Shown: positions 17,809-27,863, counted from the first letter of the stretch. The stretch: 64,000 nucleotides of DNA from Sphingomonas lacunae (GCF_012979535.1 NZ_CP053015.1:2604001-2668000); one strand, 5' to 3'. A program made the numbers and translations. The notes: generated by a model not told the origin, from the sequence alone.

Positions 17809-20474
17809 CAGAATTGGGTTCCTACGTTGAATGTGAACAGCTTGGTGTCGTCACCCGGTTCCCTCAGCAGGGCGCGGGCAAGGTCGATACGGAAGGGACC
17901 AAAGGGTGAATTCCAGTTCACCCCGATACCGACCGAAAGGCGCGGCGAAATGGTGTCGCCAAAGAATCGCTCGTCGAACGGACGAATGCCGCCAAAACCG
18001 GTCGGGCAGACGTTGAACTCGCCACTGGTAGCGCCGGTCGGGCGTGTGCCAAGCTCGGTCGCACCGGTGGTCTGATTGCGGCACAAAGTCTTGTAATTGC
18101 CGTCAACGGGGTCACGGAATGTTGCCAGCGACGTCAGCGTCGGCTGGCGCACGTTGAACACCGCGCCCACATCCATGAATACCGAAGGTCGCAGGCCCAA
18201 TTCGCGGGCACCGCTACCCAACGGCAGGTCGACTTCAAGCCTGCCCTGGTAATAGGCGCGGCCACCCAGGGCGTCATCGACGGTCGTGTTGCGCTCTTCG
18301 CCAACCACCGGTGCGGCCGTGTCGGTCAGGTCGACGGCAGTATAACGGATCACACGCGGACCGACGCCGCGAATGTCAAAGCCACGCATCTGTGGCTCGC
18401 CCAGGAAGAAGCGGTCGGTCAGGCGGACACGATCGGCACCGGCAGTGTTGCTGTTGTTGCCGAGCGGCTGGATATAGCCACCTTCGGCATAAGCCGAGAG
18501 GATGAAATTGCCGAACAGGCGCTGGTGCTTCGATGCATTGGCGCGGGCACGGATGTAGCGAACGCTGCCGCCAAGGCCGGCGACATCGACGCTGAGCACG
18601 GCGGACTGGCCGCGTGTTGGACGAATGCGATTGTCGCGATCATCATAGATCAGCGAGAAACCAAGCATCGAGGTTGTCCGCGTGCCCAGGGCATCGCACA
18701 AATAGCGCCCCGCAATCAGCGGATCGCACTGGCCATTGAAGAAATAGGTCGCGCGATCGAGCGTCACATCGTCATAGTTGAGCGAATAACGCAGCAACAA
18801 CGACATATATTCGGTCAACGGTACGCCCGCCTGCACGGTCAGGCCGGTGGTCACCTGCTGGAAGGTGGTCTGCCGATTGTTGTTGATGAAGTTGAACGAA
18901 TTCAGGTCGCGCCGATAAATGCTGCCCGCGACCGAAATGTTCCGGTCAAAAACATAGGGCTCGGTAAAGCCCAGCTCGATTGACTTGGAATAGCTCGAAT
19001 AATTGACCGAGGCCGACACTGTCTGGCCCAGGCCACGGAAATTGCGCTGGCGGATCGATCCCTGCAGGATGAAATTCTCGATCGAGGAAAAACCGGCCGA
19101 CAGCGAGAGTTCGCCGGTCGCCTTTTCTTCGACACTGGTGGTCAGCACCACCCGGTCGGGCGTGGTGCCCGGTTCCTGCCCGATCTCCAGATTTTCCTGG
19201 AAATAGCCCAGACTGTTGATCCGGTCCTGTGAGCGGCGAACAAGGAAGCTGTTGAACGCATCGCCTTCATTCAGACGGAATTCGCGACGGATCACCTTGT
19301 CCTGCGTCAGCGTGTTGCCATCCACGTCAACCCGCTCGACATAGGCGCGGGGGCTTTCCTGGACCTGGAACACGATTCCCATCGTCCGCGTTTCACGGTT
19401 GCGGGTAAAGCGCGGTCGCACTTCGGCAAAGGCGTACCCAAGGAGACCGGCGATTTCCTGCAACCGCTCAACCGTGTCTTCGACCATCTTGGCGTTATAC
19501 CAGTCGCCTTCCGCCATCGGCAGCTGCGTCTGCAGTGTCTCGGGCGTGAAATCACGCAACTGGCTGTCCACCGAAACCGGGCCGAAACGGTAACGCTCAC
19601 CCTCCTCGACCACATAGGTGATGATGAAATCCTGCCGGTCGCTGGTCAGTTCGGCCACTGCCGACACCACGCGGAAATCGGCATAGCCGTTGGTCAGGTA
19701 GAATTGCCGCAGTTTCTGCTGGTCATAGGCCAGTCGATCAGGGTCATAGGTAGTGTTGGACGACAGAATGGTCGTCAGGCGCCGTTCCTTCGTCGCCATT
19801 TCATCCTTGAGGTCGCCGTCAGAAAAGGCTTCGTTGCCGATGATGTTGATCTGGCGGACCCGGCTGCGGTCACCCTCGTGAATTTCAAAAACAATGTCGA
19901 CGCGATTCTGGTCGAGCCGGACCAGCTGCGGTTCCACCGTCGCCGCATAACGGCCCTGGCGCTTGTAGAGCTCGATGATGCGGGCGACATCGGCGCGCAC
20001 CCGGCTGCGGGTGTAGATCTGGCGCGGCGCGAGGCGCAGCTCTGGACGGATCTTGTCTTCCTTGAGCCGGCTGTTGCCTTCCAGGATGACGCGGTTGATC
20101 ACCGGGTTTTCGGTAACCTGGATCACCAGGGCACCGTCATTGTCGGTAATCTGGAAATCGGCGAACAGCTCGGTTTCGGAAAGGTTGCGCAGCGCCGCAT
20201 CCAGCGTCGCCCGCGAATAGATCTGACCAACACGCAACTGGGCATAGGACCGCACCGTATCCGCTTCCAGTCGCTGGTTCCCAACCACAGTGATTGCGCG
20301 GATCGCTCGCGCCGCGGGCGGCGTCGACGCGTCGGCAGCAGCCGGAGAGCCGGGCACGGGCGGCTGCAGCACAGGCGCTGTCTGGGCATAGACCGCGGCA
20401 GTCTGGCTGGCGAGCACCGACCCGGCGAGCAATGTCGACAGGACCGAACGGCAATAGGGGCGGCTAGCCTTCAC
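17808..20474 (-). CDS. bamA: Outer membrane protein assembly factor BamA
   Basis: About 888 residues: signal peptide (TLLAGSVLASQTAAVYA), five POTRA repeats (AITVVGNQRLEADTVRSY through VERVDVDGNTLTQDKVIRREF), and a C-terminal 16-stranded barrel beginning near residue 450 and ending FTFNVGTQF with the terminal Phe. The barrel contains the conserved VRGF-type loop as MRGFDIRGVGPR. It inserts beta-barrel proteins into the outer membrane. Either the TTG at 20480 or the GTG at 20474 may be the start; AAGGA is better spaced for the GTG. Confidence 0.95.
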   Translation of the reverse strand: MKASRPYCRSVLSTLLAGSVLASQTAAVYAQTAPVLQPPVPGSPAAADASTPPAARAIRAITVVGNQRLEADTVRSYAQLRVGQIYSRATLDAALRNLSETELFADFQITDNDGALVIQVTENPVINRVILEGNSRLKEDKIRPELRLAPRQIYTRSRVRADVARIIELYKRQGRYAATVEPQLVRLDQNRVDIVFEIHEGDRSRVRQINIIGNEAFSDGDLKDEMATKERRLTTILSSNTTYDPDRLAYDQQKLRQFYLTNGYADFRVVSAVAELTSDRQDFIITYVVEEGERYRFGPVSVDSQLRDFTPETLQTQLPMAEGDWYNAKMVEDTVERLQEIAGLLGYAFAEVRPRFTRNRETRTMGIVFQVQESPRAYVERVDVDGNTLTQDKVIRREFRLNEGDAFNSFLVRRSQDRINSLGYFQENLEIGQEPGTTPDRVVLTTSVEEKATGELSLSAGFSSIENFILQGSIRQRNFRGLGQTVSASVNYSSYSKSIELGFTEPYVFDRNISVAGSIYRRDLNSFNFINNNRQTTFQQVTTGLTVQAGVPLTEYMSLLLRYSLNYDDVTLDRATYFFNGQCDPLIAGRYLCDALGTRTTSMLGFSLIYDDRDNRIRPTRGQSAVLSVDVAGLGGSVRYIRARANASKHQRLFGNFILSAYAEGGYIQPLGNNSNTAGADRVRLTDRFFLGEPQMRGFDIRGVGPRVIRYTAVDLTDTAAPVVGEERNTTVDDALGGRAYYQGRLEVDLPLGSGARELGLRPSVFMDVGAVFNVRQPTLTSLATFRDPVDGNYKTLCRNQTTGATELGTRPTGATSGEFNVCPTGFGGIRPFDERFFGDTISPRLSVGIGVNWNSPFGPFRIDLARALLREPGDDTKLFTFNVGTQF

Positions 20475-20561
20475 GGGCAACTTTCCTTTTCGAAAAACAT
20501 CTTGTTGGACCAGATGGTCGCGCGTGGGGCGATCGCGTGCCGCACCTCTGCCCCATGCTGG

Positions 20562-21692
20562 TCAGCCAATCAAGCCAGCGAGCTTCTGCCAGAGCCCAAA
20601 TCCGGACAAATCGTTGAAGGTGACAATCAGCATCAGCGTTGCCAGCGCGGCAAAACCAAAGCGGAAAGCCCATTGCTGGGTCGCGATGCTTACCGGACGC
20701 CGGCGCACCGCCTCGATCGCGTTAAACAGCAAATGTCCCCCATCGAGCATCGGCAGCGGCAGCAAGTTGACAAAACCGAGGTTGAGCGAAACCATCGCGA
20801 CAAACATGATGAACGGCAACATGCCCAGCGATGCCTGTTCACCGCTCGCCTTGGCAATCGCCAGCGGTCCGCCGAGATCCTTGATCGACCGCTGACCGAA
20901 CAGCAATTGGCCGATCACTTCGCCAATCTGACGGGTGATCGCCCAGCATTCCTCGACAGCCGCGATCGGTGCCGCATACCATGCCACCGGCATCAACTCG
21001 ATGCTCTGGTTGCCGACGCCCAGCATCCCGCGCTTGATCACATTGCCGAACTGGTCGGTTTCCTCCACCAGACGCGGCGTGATGGTCAGTGTGCGTTCAC
21101 TGCCATTGCGCTCCACGACCACCGTCAGCGTCTGGCCGGGACGATGCGCGACTGCCATCGGAATATCCGGGAAACTGTCCATCGACCGCCCGTCAATACT
21201 GACGAAACGGTCGCCGGGCTCTACCCCGGCGGTCGCAGCAGCGGAACCGGGCTGTACCACTTCGGCCACCGGCGGCGTGCCGATCCGGCCATAGGTCGCA
21301 AGGAATACCGTCAGTATCACGATGGCGAGCAGGAAATTGGCCATGGGGCCGGCCAGCACCGTCAGACTGCGCTTCCATAGCGCCGCCGCACCAAAACTGC
21401 CCTGGGGCTCACTGCCATCCAGTTCATGCGGGGTCGACATGGCGTCGCTGTCGCCGGCAAACTGGACATAGCCACCCAAAGGCAGCCAGCCGACCTTCCA
21501 GCGCGTGCCGCGCTTGTCGGTCCAGCCAAATATCTCCTTGCCGAAACCGACCGAAAAGACGTCGGCGCGAATGCCACACCAGCGTCCGACCAGATAATGG
21601 CCCAGCTCATGGAAAAACACGAGCGGTCCCAGCACGGCGATGAACGCCAGAACGGTAAAGGGTATGGACGGCGCATCAAACATCGGCGGCAT
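20562..21692 (-). CDS. rseP: Site-2 protease, RIP metalloprotease RseP
   Basis: A 376-residue inner-membrane zinc protease. The first helix carries HELGH (His28, Glu29, His32), a PDZ domain sits in the periplasmic part (VVQPGSAAATAGVEPGDRFVSIDG), and the third metal ligand is in NLLPLPMLDGGHLL. The enzyme cleaves anti-sigma factors and signal peptide remnants in the membrane. It stands between dxr and bamA, its standard position. An internal ATG at codon 4 is an alternative start. Confidence 0.95.
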   Translation of the reverse strand: MPPMFDAPSIPFTVLAFIAVLGPLVFFHELGHYLVGRWCGIRADVFSVGFGKEIFGWTDKRGTRWKVGWLPLGGYVQFAGDSDAMSTPHELDGSEPQGSFGAAALWKRSLTVLAGPMANFLLAIVILTVFLATYGRIGTPPVAEVVQPGSAAATAGVEPGDRFVSIDGRSMDSFPDIPMAVAHRPGQTLTVVVERNGSERTLTITPRLVEETDQFGNVIKRGMLGVGNQSIELMPVAWYAAPIAAVEECWAITRQIGEVIGQLLFGQRSIKDLGGPLAIAKASGEQASLGMLPFIMFVAMVSLNLGFVNLLPLPMLDGGHLLFNAIEAVRRRPVSIATQQWAFRFGFAALATLMLIVTFNDLSGFGLWQKLAGLIG

Positions 21693-21718
21693 GTCCGGTC
21701 TGTGTCGTCATCATGCAA

Positions 21719-22876
21719 TCAGGCTTTGGCAAATGTCACCACCAACTGTTCGGCTCGGGCCCGACTTTCCCGATCCAGGTTGAACACATCATGAAGCGAA
21801 TGTGGCGCAATAGGGGCAGTCTCGTCAAACAGCCGGGCCGAAATGGCGGCGATGTCCAGGAAACCGATGCGCCGGTCGAGGAAAGCCGCCACCGCCACCT
21901 CGTTGGCGGCGTTCAACTGGGCTGGTCGTCCCCCGCCTTCCGCTATCGCCGCCCGCGCCAGCGTCAGGGCCGGGAACCGCTCGAAATCAGGCGCTTCAAA
22001 CTCCAGTCTGGCCAGTTTGGCGAGATCGAGTGGCGAACAGGGCGTCGCCATCCGGTCGGGCCAGGCCAGCGCCGAGGCAATCGGCACGCGCATGTCCGCC
22101 GGTCCCAGCTGGGCGATCGTCGAGCCGTCGACATATTCGACCATCGAATGCACCACCGATTGCGGATGAACGATGATGTCGAGCCGCGCCAGCCCCACCG
22201 GGAACAGGTGATAGGCCTCGATCAGTTCGAGCCCCTTGTTCATCATCGTCGCCGAATCGACGCTGATCTTGGCGCCCATCGACCAGTTGGGGTGCGCCAC
22301 CGCCTGTTCGGGCGTCACGCTGCCCATCTCATTGTGTGAAAAGGTGCGGAACGGCCCGCCGCTCGCGGTCAGCGTGATCTTCGCCACCCGGTCAAGATCG
22401 CCCGACAGACACTGGAAAATCGCATTATGCTCACTGTCGACCGGCAGGATCGTCGCGCCCGAAGCGCGCGCCGCCGCCATCATCAGCTCACCGGCCGCAA
22501 CAAGACTCTCCTTGTTGGCCAGCGCCACCGTCTTGCCGCACTCGATCGCCGCCATCGTCGGTGCCAGCCCCGCGCAGCCAACGATCGCCGCCATCGTCAC
22601 ATCGGCGCCGAGCTTCGCCGCCTCGACCAGCGCCGCCTCACCCGCGGCGACAGCAATGCCCTCACCCGCCAGCGCATGGGCCAACAGCGCCTCGCACCCG
22701 GCATCGGCCACAACCGCAACTTCAGGCCTGAACTCGCGCGCCAGCGCCGCCAGCTCGGCGACATTGCCATTGGCGGTCAGTGCAACAACGCGCCACTCAT
22801 CCCGGTTGCGCCGCACCAGATCAAGCGTCGACTGACCAACCGATCCGGTCGCGCCAAAGATGGAGATGGAGCGCAT
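21719..22876 (-). CDS. dxr: 1-deoxy-D-xylulose 5-phosphate reductoisomerase
   Basis: About 385 residues, second step of the MEP isoprenoid pathway. NADPH motif SIFGATGSVGQSTLDLV at the N-terminus, LANKESLVAAG in the linker, PVDSEHNAIFQCL and the flexible loop with GSVTPEQAVAHPNWSMGAKISVDSA in the catalytic domain. The ATG at 22876 overlaps the cdsA stop (TGATG); a GTG three bases upstream is the alternative. Isoprenoid supply fits with uppS two genes upstream. Confidence 0.96.
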   Translation of the reverse strand: MRSISIFGATGSVGQSTLDLVRRNRDEWRVVALTANGNVAELAALAREFRPEVAVVADAGCEALLAHALAGEGIAVAAGEAALVEAAKLGADVTMAAIVGCAGLAPTMAAIECGKTVALANKESLVAAGELMMAAARASGATILPVDSEHNAIFQCLSGDLDRVAKITLTASGGPFRTFSHNEMGSVTPEQAVAHPNWSMGAKISVDSATMMNKGLELIEAYHLFPVGLARLDIIVHPQSVVHSMVEYVDGSTIAQLGPADMRVPIASALAWPDRMATPCSPLDLAKLARLEFEAPDFERFPALTLARAAIAEGGGRPAQLNAANEVAVAAFLDRRIGFLDIAAISARLFDETAPIAPHSLHDVFNLDRESRARAEQLVVTFAKA

Positions 22877-23607
22877 CACAGCAGGCTCCTCATGAGCATG
22901 ACCACGCCCAACACAAAACAGACGGCCAGCAAGCCATCGGTACGGTCAAACAGTCCGCCATGCCCTGGTATCAGCGACCCGGAATCCTTCACTCCCGACC
23001 GCCGCTTCATCCAGCTTTCGAAGAAATCACCGGTCTGGGCGATGATGGCACACAGCAACGCCACACCAGCCAGCACCCACCAATCCAGAACGATGATATA
23101 ATCATCATGGGCGACTTGATCGACCGACCCACCGCTTTGCAAGGCAGGATTGCCGTTGAAGCCGACCAACAGCACAGCCGCGGCCAACGCTCCGCCAATC
23201 AGCCCCGACCAGGTTTTGCTCGGGCTGATCTTCGGCGCAATCTTCGGCCCGCCAAAGGTCCGGCCAGCGAAATAGGCGCCGACATCGACCGCCACGACAA
23301 CCGCCAACGGTGCCAGTGCCGCTGCCAGCCCCATCCAGCGCAGCATCACCAGCGTCCAGACCGCCACGCCGATATAGGTAACGCCCGCCACGGCCCACAT
23401 CGCCGCATCGCCCCGCGTCTTGGCAATCCCGCGCGCAAGGTTCGACCATTCCCACAGCACGCCCAGCCCCACCGCGCAGGCAAACGCCGTCCACCACCAG
23501 CCGCCGAGCCACAGCGCCGTTCCCGCCACCGCGACCATGACAATCGCCGACAGCGTCCGCACACCAAGATCGGATTTCTGGCGCACCGGGGTCCCGCGTT
23601 CACCCAT
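22876..23607 (-). CDS. cdsA: Phosphatidate cytidylyltransferase
   Basis: About 243 residues, polytopic membrane enzyme making CDP-diacylglycerol from phosphatidic acid and CTP. Several hydrophobic helices are followed by the family signature SPSKTWSGLIGG and KDSGSLIPGHGGLFDRTDGLL near the C-terminus. ATG at 23607 overlaps the uppS stop by one base (TGATG); a GTG at 23610 is possible. Its product feeds pssA at 28752. Confidence 0.95.
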   Translation of the reverse strand: MGERGTPVRQKSDLGVRTLSAIVMVAVAGTALWLGGWWWTAFACAVGLGVLWEWSNLARGIAKTRGDAAMWAVAGVTYIGVAVWTLVMLRWMGLAAALAPLAVVVAVDVGAYFAGRTFGGPKIAPKISPSKTWSGLIGGALAAAVLLVGFNGNPALQSGGSVDQVAHDDYIIVLDWWVLAGVALLCAIIAQTGDFFESWMKRRSGVKDSGSLIPGHGGLFDRTDGLLAVCFVLGVVMLMRSLL

Positions 23608-24308
23608 CACAATCCCCCGTACCGCCGCTCACGCCGGCCAAATTCCTGCACCGCTTCGGCCAGATGCGCCGGTGAGAAATCAGGCCACAACACATCGGTG
23701 AACCAGAACTCGGCATAGGCCGCCTGCCAAAGCAGGAAGTTCGACAGGCGCTGTTCCCCACTCGTGCGGATCACCAGATCGAGCGGCGGCATGTCGGCGG
23801 TATAGAGGTGCTGCTCTATCCCCTCGACCGTGATCGCCTCGGGTCCACCCGCCTCGACCAGCATCCGCGCCGCGCGCACCAGTTCGGCCTGCGATCCATA
23901 GTTGAGCGCAATCGCCAGCTGCGATCCCGTGTTGTCGGCGGTGCGGGCCAGCGCGCCCTCGACCACCTCACGCACATCGACGGAAAAGGCGGAAAGGTCA
24001 CCGATGATCTTGAGGCGCACATTGTTGGCGTCAAATTCGTCAATGTCACTTTCGATGAAGCGCTTCAACAGGCCCATCAGCGCCGACACCTCATCCTCGG
24101 GCCGCTTCCAGTTCTCGGACGAAAAGGCATAGAGCGTCATCGCCTCCAGCCCCATGTCGCGCCCGGCGCGGGTGATCGTCCGCACCGCCTCAACGCCCGC
24201 CCGGTGCCCGGCGACGCGCGGCAGCAACCGCTTCTTCGCCCAGCGGCCATTGCCATCCATGATGATGGCCACATGGCGCGGCAGCGTCAGGGCCTTGGCG
24301 TCAGCCAC
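23607..24308 (-). CDS. uppS: Undecaprenyl diphosphate synthase
   Basis: A 233-residue cis-prenyltransferase that makes the C55 carrier for cell-wall sugars. IMDGNGRWAKKR with the catalytic Asp is near residue 17, AFSSENWKRP follows, and the end shows DLVIRTSGEQRLSNFLLWQ and the ELWFT-like EFWFTDVLWPDF. The start is GTG, with GGGGAGGA six bases upstream; that ribosome-binding site is one arm of the palindromic repeat at 24315, so it may be partly hidden in a hairpin. Confidence 0.95.
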   Translation of the reverse strand: MADAKALTLPRHVAIIMDGNGRWAKKRLLPRVAGHRAGVEAVRTITRAGRDMGLEAMTLYAFSSENWKRPEDEVSALMGLLKRFIESDIDEFDANNVRLKIIGDLSAFSVDVREVVEGALARTADNTGSQLAIALNYGSQAELVRAARMLVEAGGPEAITVEGIEQHLYTADMPPLDLVIRTSGEQRLSNFLLWQAAYAEFWFTDVLWPDFSPAHLAEAVQEFGRRERRYGGL

Positions 24309-24314
24309 CCAAAT

Positions 24315-24445
24315 CCTCCCCGCTTGCGGGGAGGTGGCAGCCGGAACGGCTGGCGGAGGGGGCTATCCTGTTGCACCGAAGTTGGCGGGCCTCGAAAGCC
24401 GCCTCCGTCAGTCTTGCGGACCGCCACCTCCCCGTATCGGGGAGG
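24315..24445. repeat. Paired REP-like element between frr and uppS
   Basis: Two short palindromes face each other: CCTCCCCGC-TT-GCGGGGAGG at 24315-24334 and CCTCCCCG-TAT-CGGGGAGG at 24427-24445. Between them lie GTGGCAGCCGGAACGGCT and the inverted GACGGAGGC-type segment. The layout is that of a two-unit REP element. The left palindrome contains the uppS ribosome-binding site on the minus strand. Confidence 0.75.
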
Positions 24446-24455
24446 GTAACATGAC

Positions 24456-25013
24456 TCACTGTCCCAGGATTTCCTTTTCCTTGGCGACGGCGGCGGCATC
24501 GATGTCGGCAATCGCCTTGTCGGTCATCTTCTGCACTTCGCCTTCGAGCTTCTTCTGCTCGTCCTCGCTGATCTCGCCCTTCTTCTCGTCGGTCTTCAGC
24601 GCGTCATTGGCGTCGCGGCGCACATTGCGCACCGCAATCCGTCCCTTTTCGGCATATTGCCCGGCGAGTTTGGACAGTTCCTTGCGGCGCTCCTGAGTCA
24701 TTTCGGGGATCGGCAGGCGCAGCGTCTGGCCATCGACAATCGGGTTGAGGCCAAGGCCCGCCGAACGGATCGCCTTGTCGACCGGGCCTACGTTCGATTT
24801 GTCCCACACCTGCACGCTCAGCATGCGCGGCTCAGGCGCGGAGACCGACGCGACCTGGTTGATTGGCATGTGGCTGCCATAAACCTCGACCGTTACCGGA
24901 TCGAGCATGCCGACATTGGCGCGGCCGGTCCGCAAGCCAGCCAGGTCATTCTTCAGCGCCTCGACAGCGCCGTTCATGCGGCGCTCGACATCGGCCTTGT
25001 CATATTTGGGCAT
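24456..25013 (-). CDS. frr: Ribosome recycling factor
   Basis: A 185-residue protein that releases ribosomes from mRNA after termination with [23 protein letters not shown] starts the three-helix bundle, [20 protein letters not shown] is the family core and [16 protein letters not shown] the conserved basic helix. The ATG at 25013 gives the standard length; the frame extends to 25241 inside pyrH but that part is out-of-frame noise. Only four bases separate it from pyrH. Confidence 0.97.
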   Translation of the reverse strand: MPKYDKADVERRMNGAVEALKNDLAGLRTGRANVGMLDPVTVEVYGSHMPINQVASVSAPEPRMLSVQVWDKSNVGPVDKAIRSAGLGLNPIVDGQTLRLPIPEMTQERRKELSKLAGQYAEKGRIAVRNVRRDANDALKTDEKKGEISEDEQKKLEGEVQKMTDKAIADIDAAAVAKEKEILGQ

Positions 25014-25017
25014 GGGT

Positions 25018-25743
25018 TCAGTCCTTCCTGTTGCCGACCAGCGTCGATGTTCCCTCACCCGCCAGCACGCGGGCAAGGTTACCCGGTTCGCGGATGTTGA
25101 AGACGATGATCGGGATATTGCTGTCACGGCACAGCGCAATGGCGCTCGCGTCCATGACCTTGAGGTTGTCGGCCAGCACCGTGTCATAGGAAACGACATC
25201 ATAACGCTTGGCCGATGCATTGGTCTTGGGGTCGCTGTCATAGACGCCGTCGACCGACGTTCCCTTGAACAGCGCGTCGCACTTCATCTCGGCGGCCCGC
25301 AGCGCGGCGCCCGAATCGGTGGTGAAATAGGGGCTGCCGACACCGGCGGCAAAAATCACCACCCTGCCCTTTTCAAGATGACGTTCGGCCCTGCGGCGGA
25401 TCACCGGCTCGCACACCTGGTCCATCTGCACCGCCGATTGCACGCGGGTATGGACGCCGATCTGTTCGAGCGCATTCTGCATGGCGAGCGCGTTCATCAC
25501 CGTCGCCAGCATGCCCATATAGTCGGCCTGCGCCCGGTCCATGCCCTTGGCCGCACCGGCCATGCCGCGGAAGATGTTGCCACCGCCGATGACGAGGCAG
25601 ATTTCGAGGCCGGTTTCCTTGGCCGCCTTCACCTCGGCGGCCATGCTCGCGACTGTCGCCGGATCAATGCCAAAACCCTGTTCCCCCATCAGCACTTCCC
25701 CCGACAGTTTGAGGAGGATGCGGCGATAGGTCGGGTTGGTCAT
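25018..25743 (-). CDS. pyrH: UMP kinase
   Basis: A 241-residue amino-acid-kinase-fold enzyme that phosphorylates UMP with [23 protein letters not shown] opens the fold, [10 protein letters not shown] is the phosphate loop, and [14 protein letters not shown] with the C-terminal [13 protein letters not shown] are typical. Pyrimidine supply couples to translation genes in the standard rpsB-tsf-pyrH-frr order. Confidence 0.97.
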   Translation of the reverse strand: MTNPTYRRILLKLSGEVLMGEQGFGIDPATVASMAAEVKAAKETGLEICLVIGGGNIFRGMAGAAKGMDRAQADYMGMLATVMNALAMQNALEQIGVHTRVQSAVQMDQVCEPVIRRRAERHLEKGRVVIFAAGVGSPYFTTDSGAALRAAEMKCDALFKGTSVDGVYDSDPKTNASAKRYDVVSYDTVLADNLKVMDASAIALCRDSNIPIIVFNIREPGNLARVLAGEGTSTLVGNRKD

Positions 25744-25855
25744 GGTCAGCCTGTCGGTTGTGGGTCTTGGTCGGCGCGGACCCTAGCGGCGGGGGCAAGC
25801 CTTGGAAAGGGGAAGGTTGCTCCGGTAACCGGATCAACCGCCCTCAATTTGTCAA

Positions 25856-25888
25856 AGGGCCGCCCTCGCTTGCGGCAAGGACGGCCCT
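25856..25888 (-). terminator. Hairpin downstream of tsf
   Basis: AGGGCCGTCCTTGC and GCGAGGGCGGCCCT form a 14-bp stem with two G-U pairs and a 5-base loop on the minus strand, 30 bases after the tsf stop. The following TTTGACAAATT is a poor U-tract, so it may be a partial terminator between tsf and pyrH. Confidence 0.55.
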
Positions 25889-25918
25889 CCAAATGTCATG
25901 CGAACCGGAAGTCCGGGA

Positions 25919-26845
25919 TCAGACGCCGGCAGCAGCCGCGACTTCGGCAGCGAAGTCGCTTTCCTTCTTTTCGATGCCTTCGCCCAGCTGCATGCGGACG
26001 AACTGCGTCAGGGTGATGGTCGCACCGGCTTCCTTGCCTGCGGCAGCGATCACTTCGGCGACCGGGGTCTTGCCGTCCATGACGAACGGCTGGCTGAGCA
26101 GCGCATTTTCCTTGCGGAACTTGGCCATCGAACCGTCGACCATCTTGGCGACGATGTCGGCCGGCTTGCCGCTTTCGGCAGCCTTTTCCTCGGCGATCGC
26201 GCGCTCGCGGGCGACGAGGTCGGCGTCGAGCGCCTCACCGGTCAGCGCCAGCGGGTTCGAAGCCGCGACGTGCATGGCAAGCTGCTTGCCCAGAGCTTCG
26301 AGGCTGGCAGCCGGCGCGGTGCTTTCCAGCGCGATCAGCACGCCGATCTTGCCCATGCCGGCGGTGGCGGCATTGTGGACATAGCTGACGACAGCGCCTT
26401 CCTTGACCTCGACAATCGCGGCGCGGCGCAGCGACTGGTTTTCGCCGATGGTGGCGATGTTGCTGGTCAGCACATCACCAACGGTGCCGCCGGCCGGATG
26501 CTCGGCGCCCTTCAGGGCTTCGACATCGGCCTCACCCTTGGCAAGGGCGATATCGGTGACCGAACGGACGAAGTCCTGGAACTGCTCGTTCTTGGCGACG
26601 AAGTCGGTTTCCGAATTGACTTCGACCAGCGCGCCGCGCGTACCACGGGTGGCAACGCCGACCAGGCCTTCGGCGGCAACGCGGCCAGCCTTCTTGGCAG
26701 CGGCGGCAAGGCCCTTGGTGCGCAGCCAGTCAACCGCTGCTTCGACGTCGCCATTGGTTTCGGCAAGCGCCTTCTTGCAATCCATCATGCCTGCGCCGGT
26801 ACGGTCACGCAGGTCCTTCACGGTGGCGGCAGTAACTTCAGCCAT
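25919..26845 (-). CDS. tsf: Elongation factor Ts
   Basis: A 308-residue guanine-nucleotide exchange factor for EF-Tu. The N-terminal UBA-like domain ([19 protein letters not shown]) and the exchange segment with TDFVAKNE are clear, as are two dimerisation repeats. The ATG at 26845 follows AAGGAACAG; a longer frame to 26893 is not needed. It pairs with rpsB, 212 bases upstream, as in most bacteria. Confidence 0.97.
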   Translation of the reverse strand: MAEVTAATVKDLRDRTGAGMMDCKKALAETNGDVEAAVDWLRTKGLAAAAKKAGRVAAEGLVGVATRGTRGALVEVNSETDFVAKNEQFQDFVRSVTDIALAKGEADVEALKGAEHPAGGTVGDVLTSNIATIGENQSLRRAAIVEVKEGAVVSYVHNAATAGMGKIGVLIALESTAPAASLEALGKQLAMHVAASNPLALTGEALDADLVARERAIAEEKAAESGKPADIVAKMVDGSMAKFRKENALLSQPFVMDGKTPVAEVIAAAGKEAGATITLTQFVRMQLGEGIEKKESDFAAEVAAAAGV

Positions 26846-26883
26846 TGTCTGTTCCTTCATATTGGCGGGGCGGGCGCAACGGC

Positions 26884-26975
26884 ACTTCCCCAATCCCGTT
26901 CGGGCTGAGCCTGTCGAAGCCCCGTCCTTGCTTGCACTGGACGGCCTATCGACGGGCAGAGGGCGAACGGATCAA
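26884..26975. repeat. Dispersed GTTCGGGCTGAGCCTGTCGAAGC-type repeat
   Basis: The tsf-rpsB gap holds a short element with the CGTTCGGGCTGAGCCTGTCG core and a downstream partly complementary arm (GACGGGCAGAGGGCGAACGG). This core is a widespread intergenic repeat in proteobacteria, known here from general experience, with no second copy seen in this window. Confidence 0.5.
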
Positions 26976-27023
26976 AAAGCGGAATGGCCCCATCGCCTGA
27001 CAGGGCCGCTATCGGCGAAAAGC

Positions 27024-27046
27024 GACGGCGCCATGACAGCGCCGTC
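27024..27046 (-). terminator. Hairpin downstream of rpsB
   Basis: GACGGCGC and GCGCCGTC form a perfect 8-bp stem with a 7-base loop, 11 bases after the rpsB stop. The T-run that follows on the minus strand is short (CTTTTCG). It could act as an attenuator setting the rpsB/tsf ratio. Confidence 0.55.
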
Positions 27047-27056
27047 ACCCTCAGTC

Positions 27057-27863
27057 TCAGGCTTCCGGAGCCGCTTCTTCGGTCGCGGCTTCTTCAGCAA
27101 CCGGAGCGGTTTCGATCAGCGTTTCTTCAACCGGCGCTTCTTCCTGCGCACCCAGGTCGACACCGCGCGCGGCAGCGGCATTCTGGTTGCCCTTGGTCGA
27201 GGCGGCAGCGACCGCTTCGCAGTACAGGCGGATGGCGCGGGCAGCGTCGTCATTGCCCGGAACCGGGAAAGCGATGCCGTCGGGGCTGACGTTCGAATCG
27301 AGGATGGCGACCACCGGGATACCCAGCGTGTTGGCTTCCTTGATCGCCAGCTCTTCCTTGTTGGCGTCGATGACGAACATCACGTCCGGAATGCCGCCCA
27401 TGTCGCGGATGCCGCCCAGGCTGGCTTCCAGCTTGTCGCGCTCGCGCGTCAGCTGCAGCACTTCCTTCTTGGTGATGCCCGAAGCGCCGTCAGCCAGCTT
27501 CTCTTCGAGCGTCTTGAGGCGCTTGATCGAGTTGGCGATGGTCTTCCAGTTGGTCAGCATGCCGCCCAGCCAACGGTGGTTGACGAAATGCTGGCCCGAA
27601 GCGCGGGCCGCATCGGCCACGGCCTGCTGCGCCTGGCGCTTGGTGCCGACGAACAGCACCTTGCCGCCGGCGGCAACCGTCTGGCTGATGAAGTCGAGCG
27701 CGCGCGCGAACAGCGGCACGGTCTGCGACAGGTCGAGGATGTGGATGCCGTTGCGATCGCCAAAGATGTACGGCTTCATGCGCGGGTTCCAGCGGTGGGT
27801 CTGGTGGCCGAAATGCGCGCCGGCTTCGATCAATTGCTGCAGGGTAACGGTGGGAGCCGCCAT
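27057..27863 (-). CDS. rpsB: 30S ribosomal protein S2
   Basis: A 268-residue S2. The start [23 protein letters not shown] is diagnostic, with [14 protein letters not shown] and [14 protein letters not shown] in the middle and [17 protein letters not shown] near the end. The C-terminus carries an acidic, Ala-rich tail ([11 protein letters not shown]) longer than in E. coli. The ATG at 27863 is chosen from homology; the open frame to 28052 is leader. It begins the leftward translation/envelope cluster. Confidence 0.97.
   Translation of the reverse strand: MAAPTVTLQQLIEAGAHFGHQTHRWNPRMKPYIFGDRNGIHILDLSQTVPLFARALDFISQTVAAGGKVLFVGTKRQAQQAVADAARASGQHFVNHRWLGGMLTNWKTIANSIKRLKTLEEKLADGASGITKKEVLQLTRERDKLEASLGGIRDMGGIPDVMFVIDANKEELAIKEANTLGIPVVAILDSNVSPDGIAFPVPGNDDAARAIRLYCEAVAAASTKGNQNAAAARGVDLGAQEEAPVEETLIETAPVAEEAATEEAAPEA

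Noticed and set aside
19704..21380. A 558-codon open frame on the plus strand
   Set aside because: It covers the antisense of bamA and rseP, both certain genes, and its composition is that of a shadow frame.
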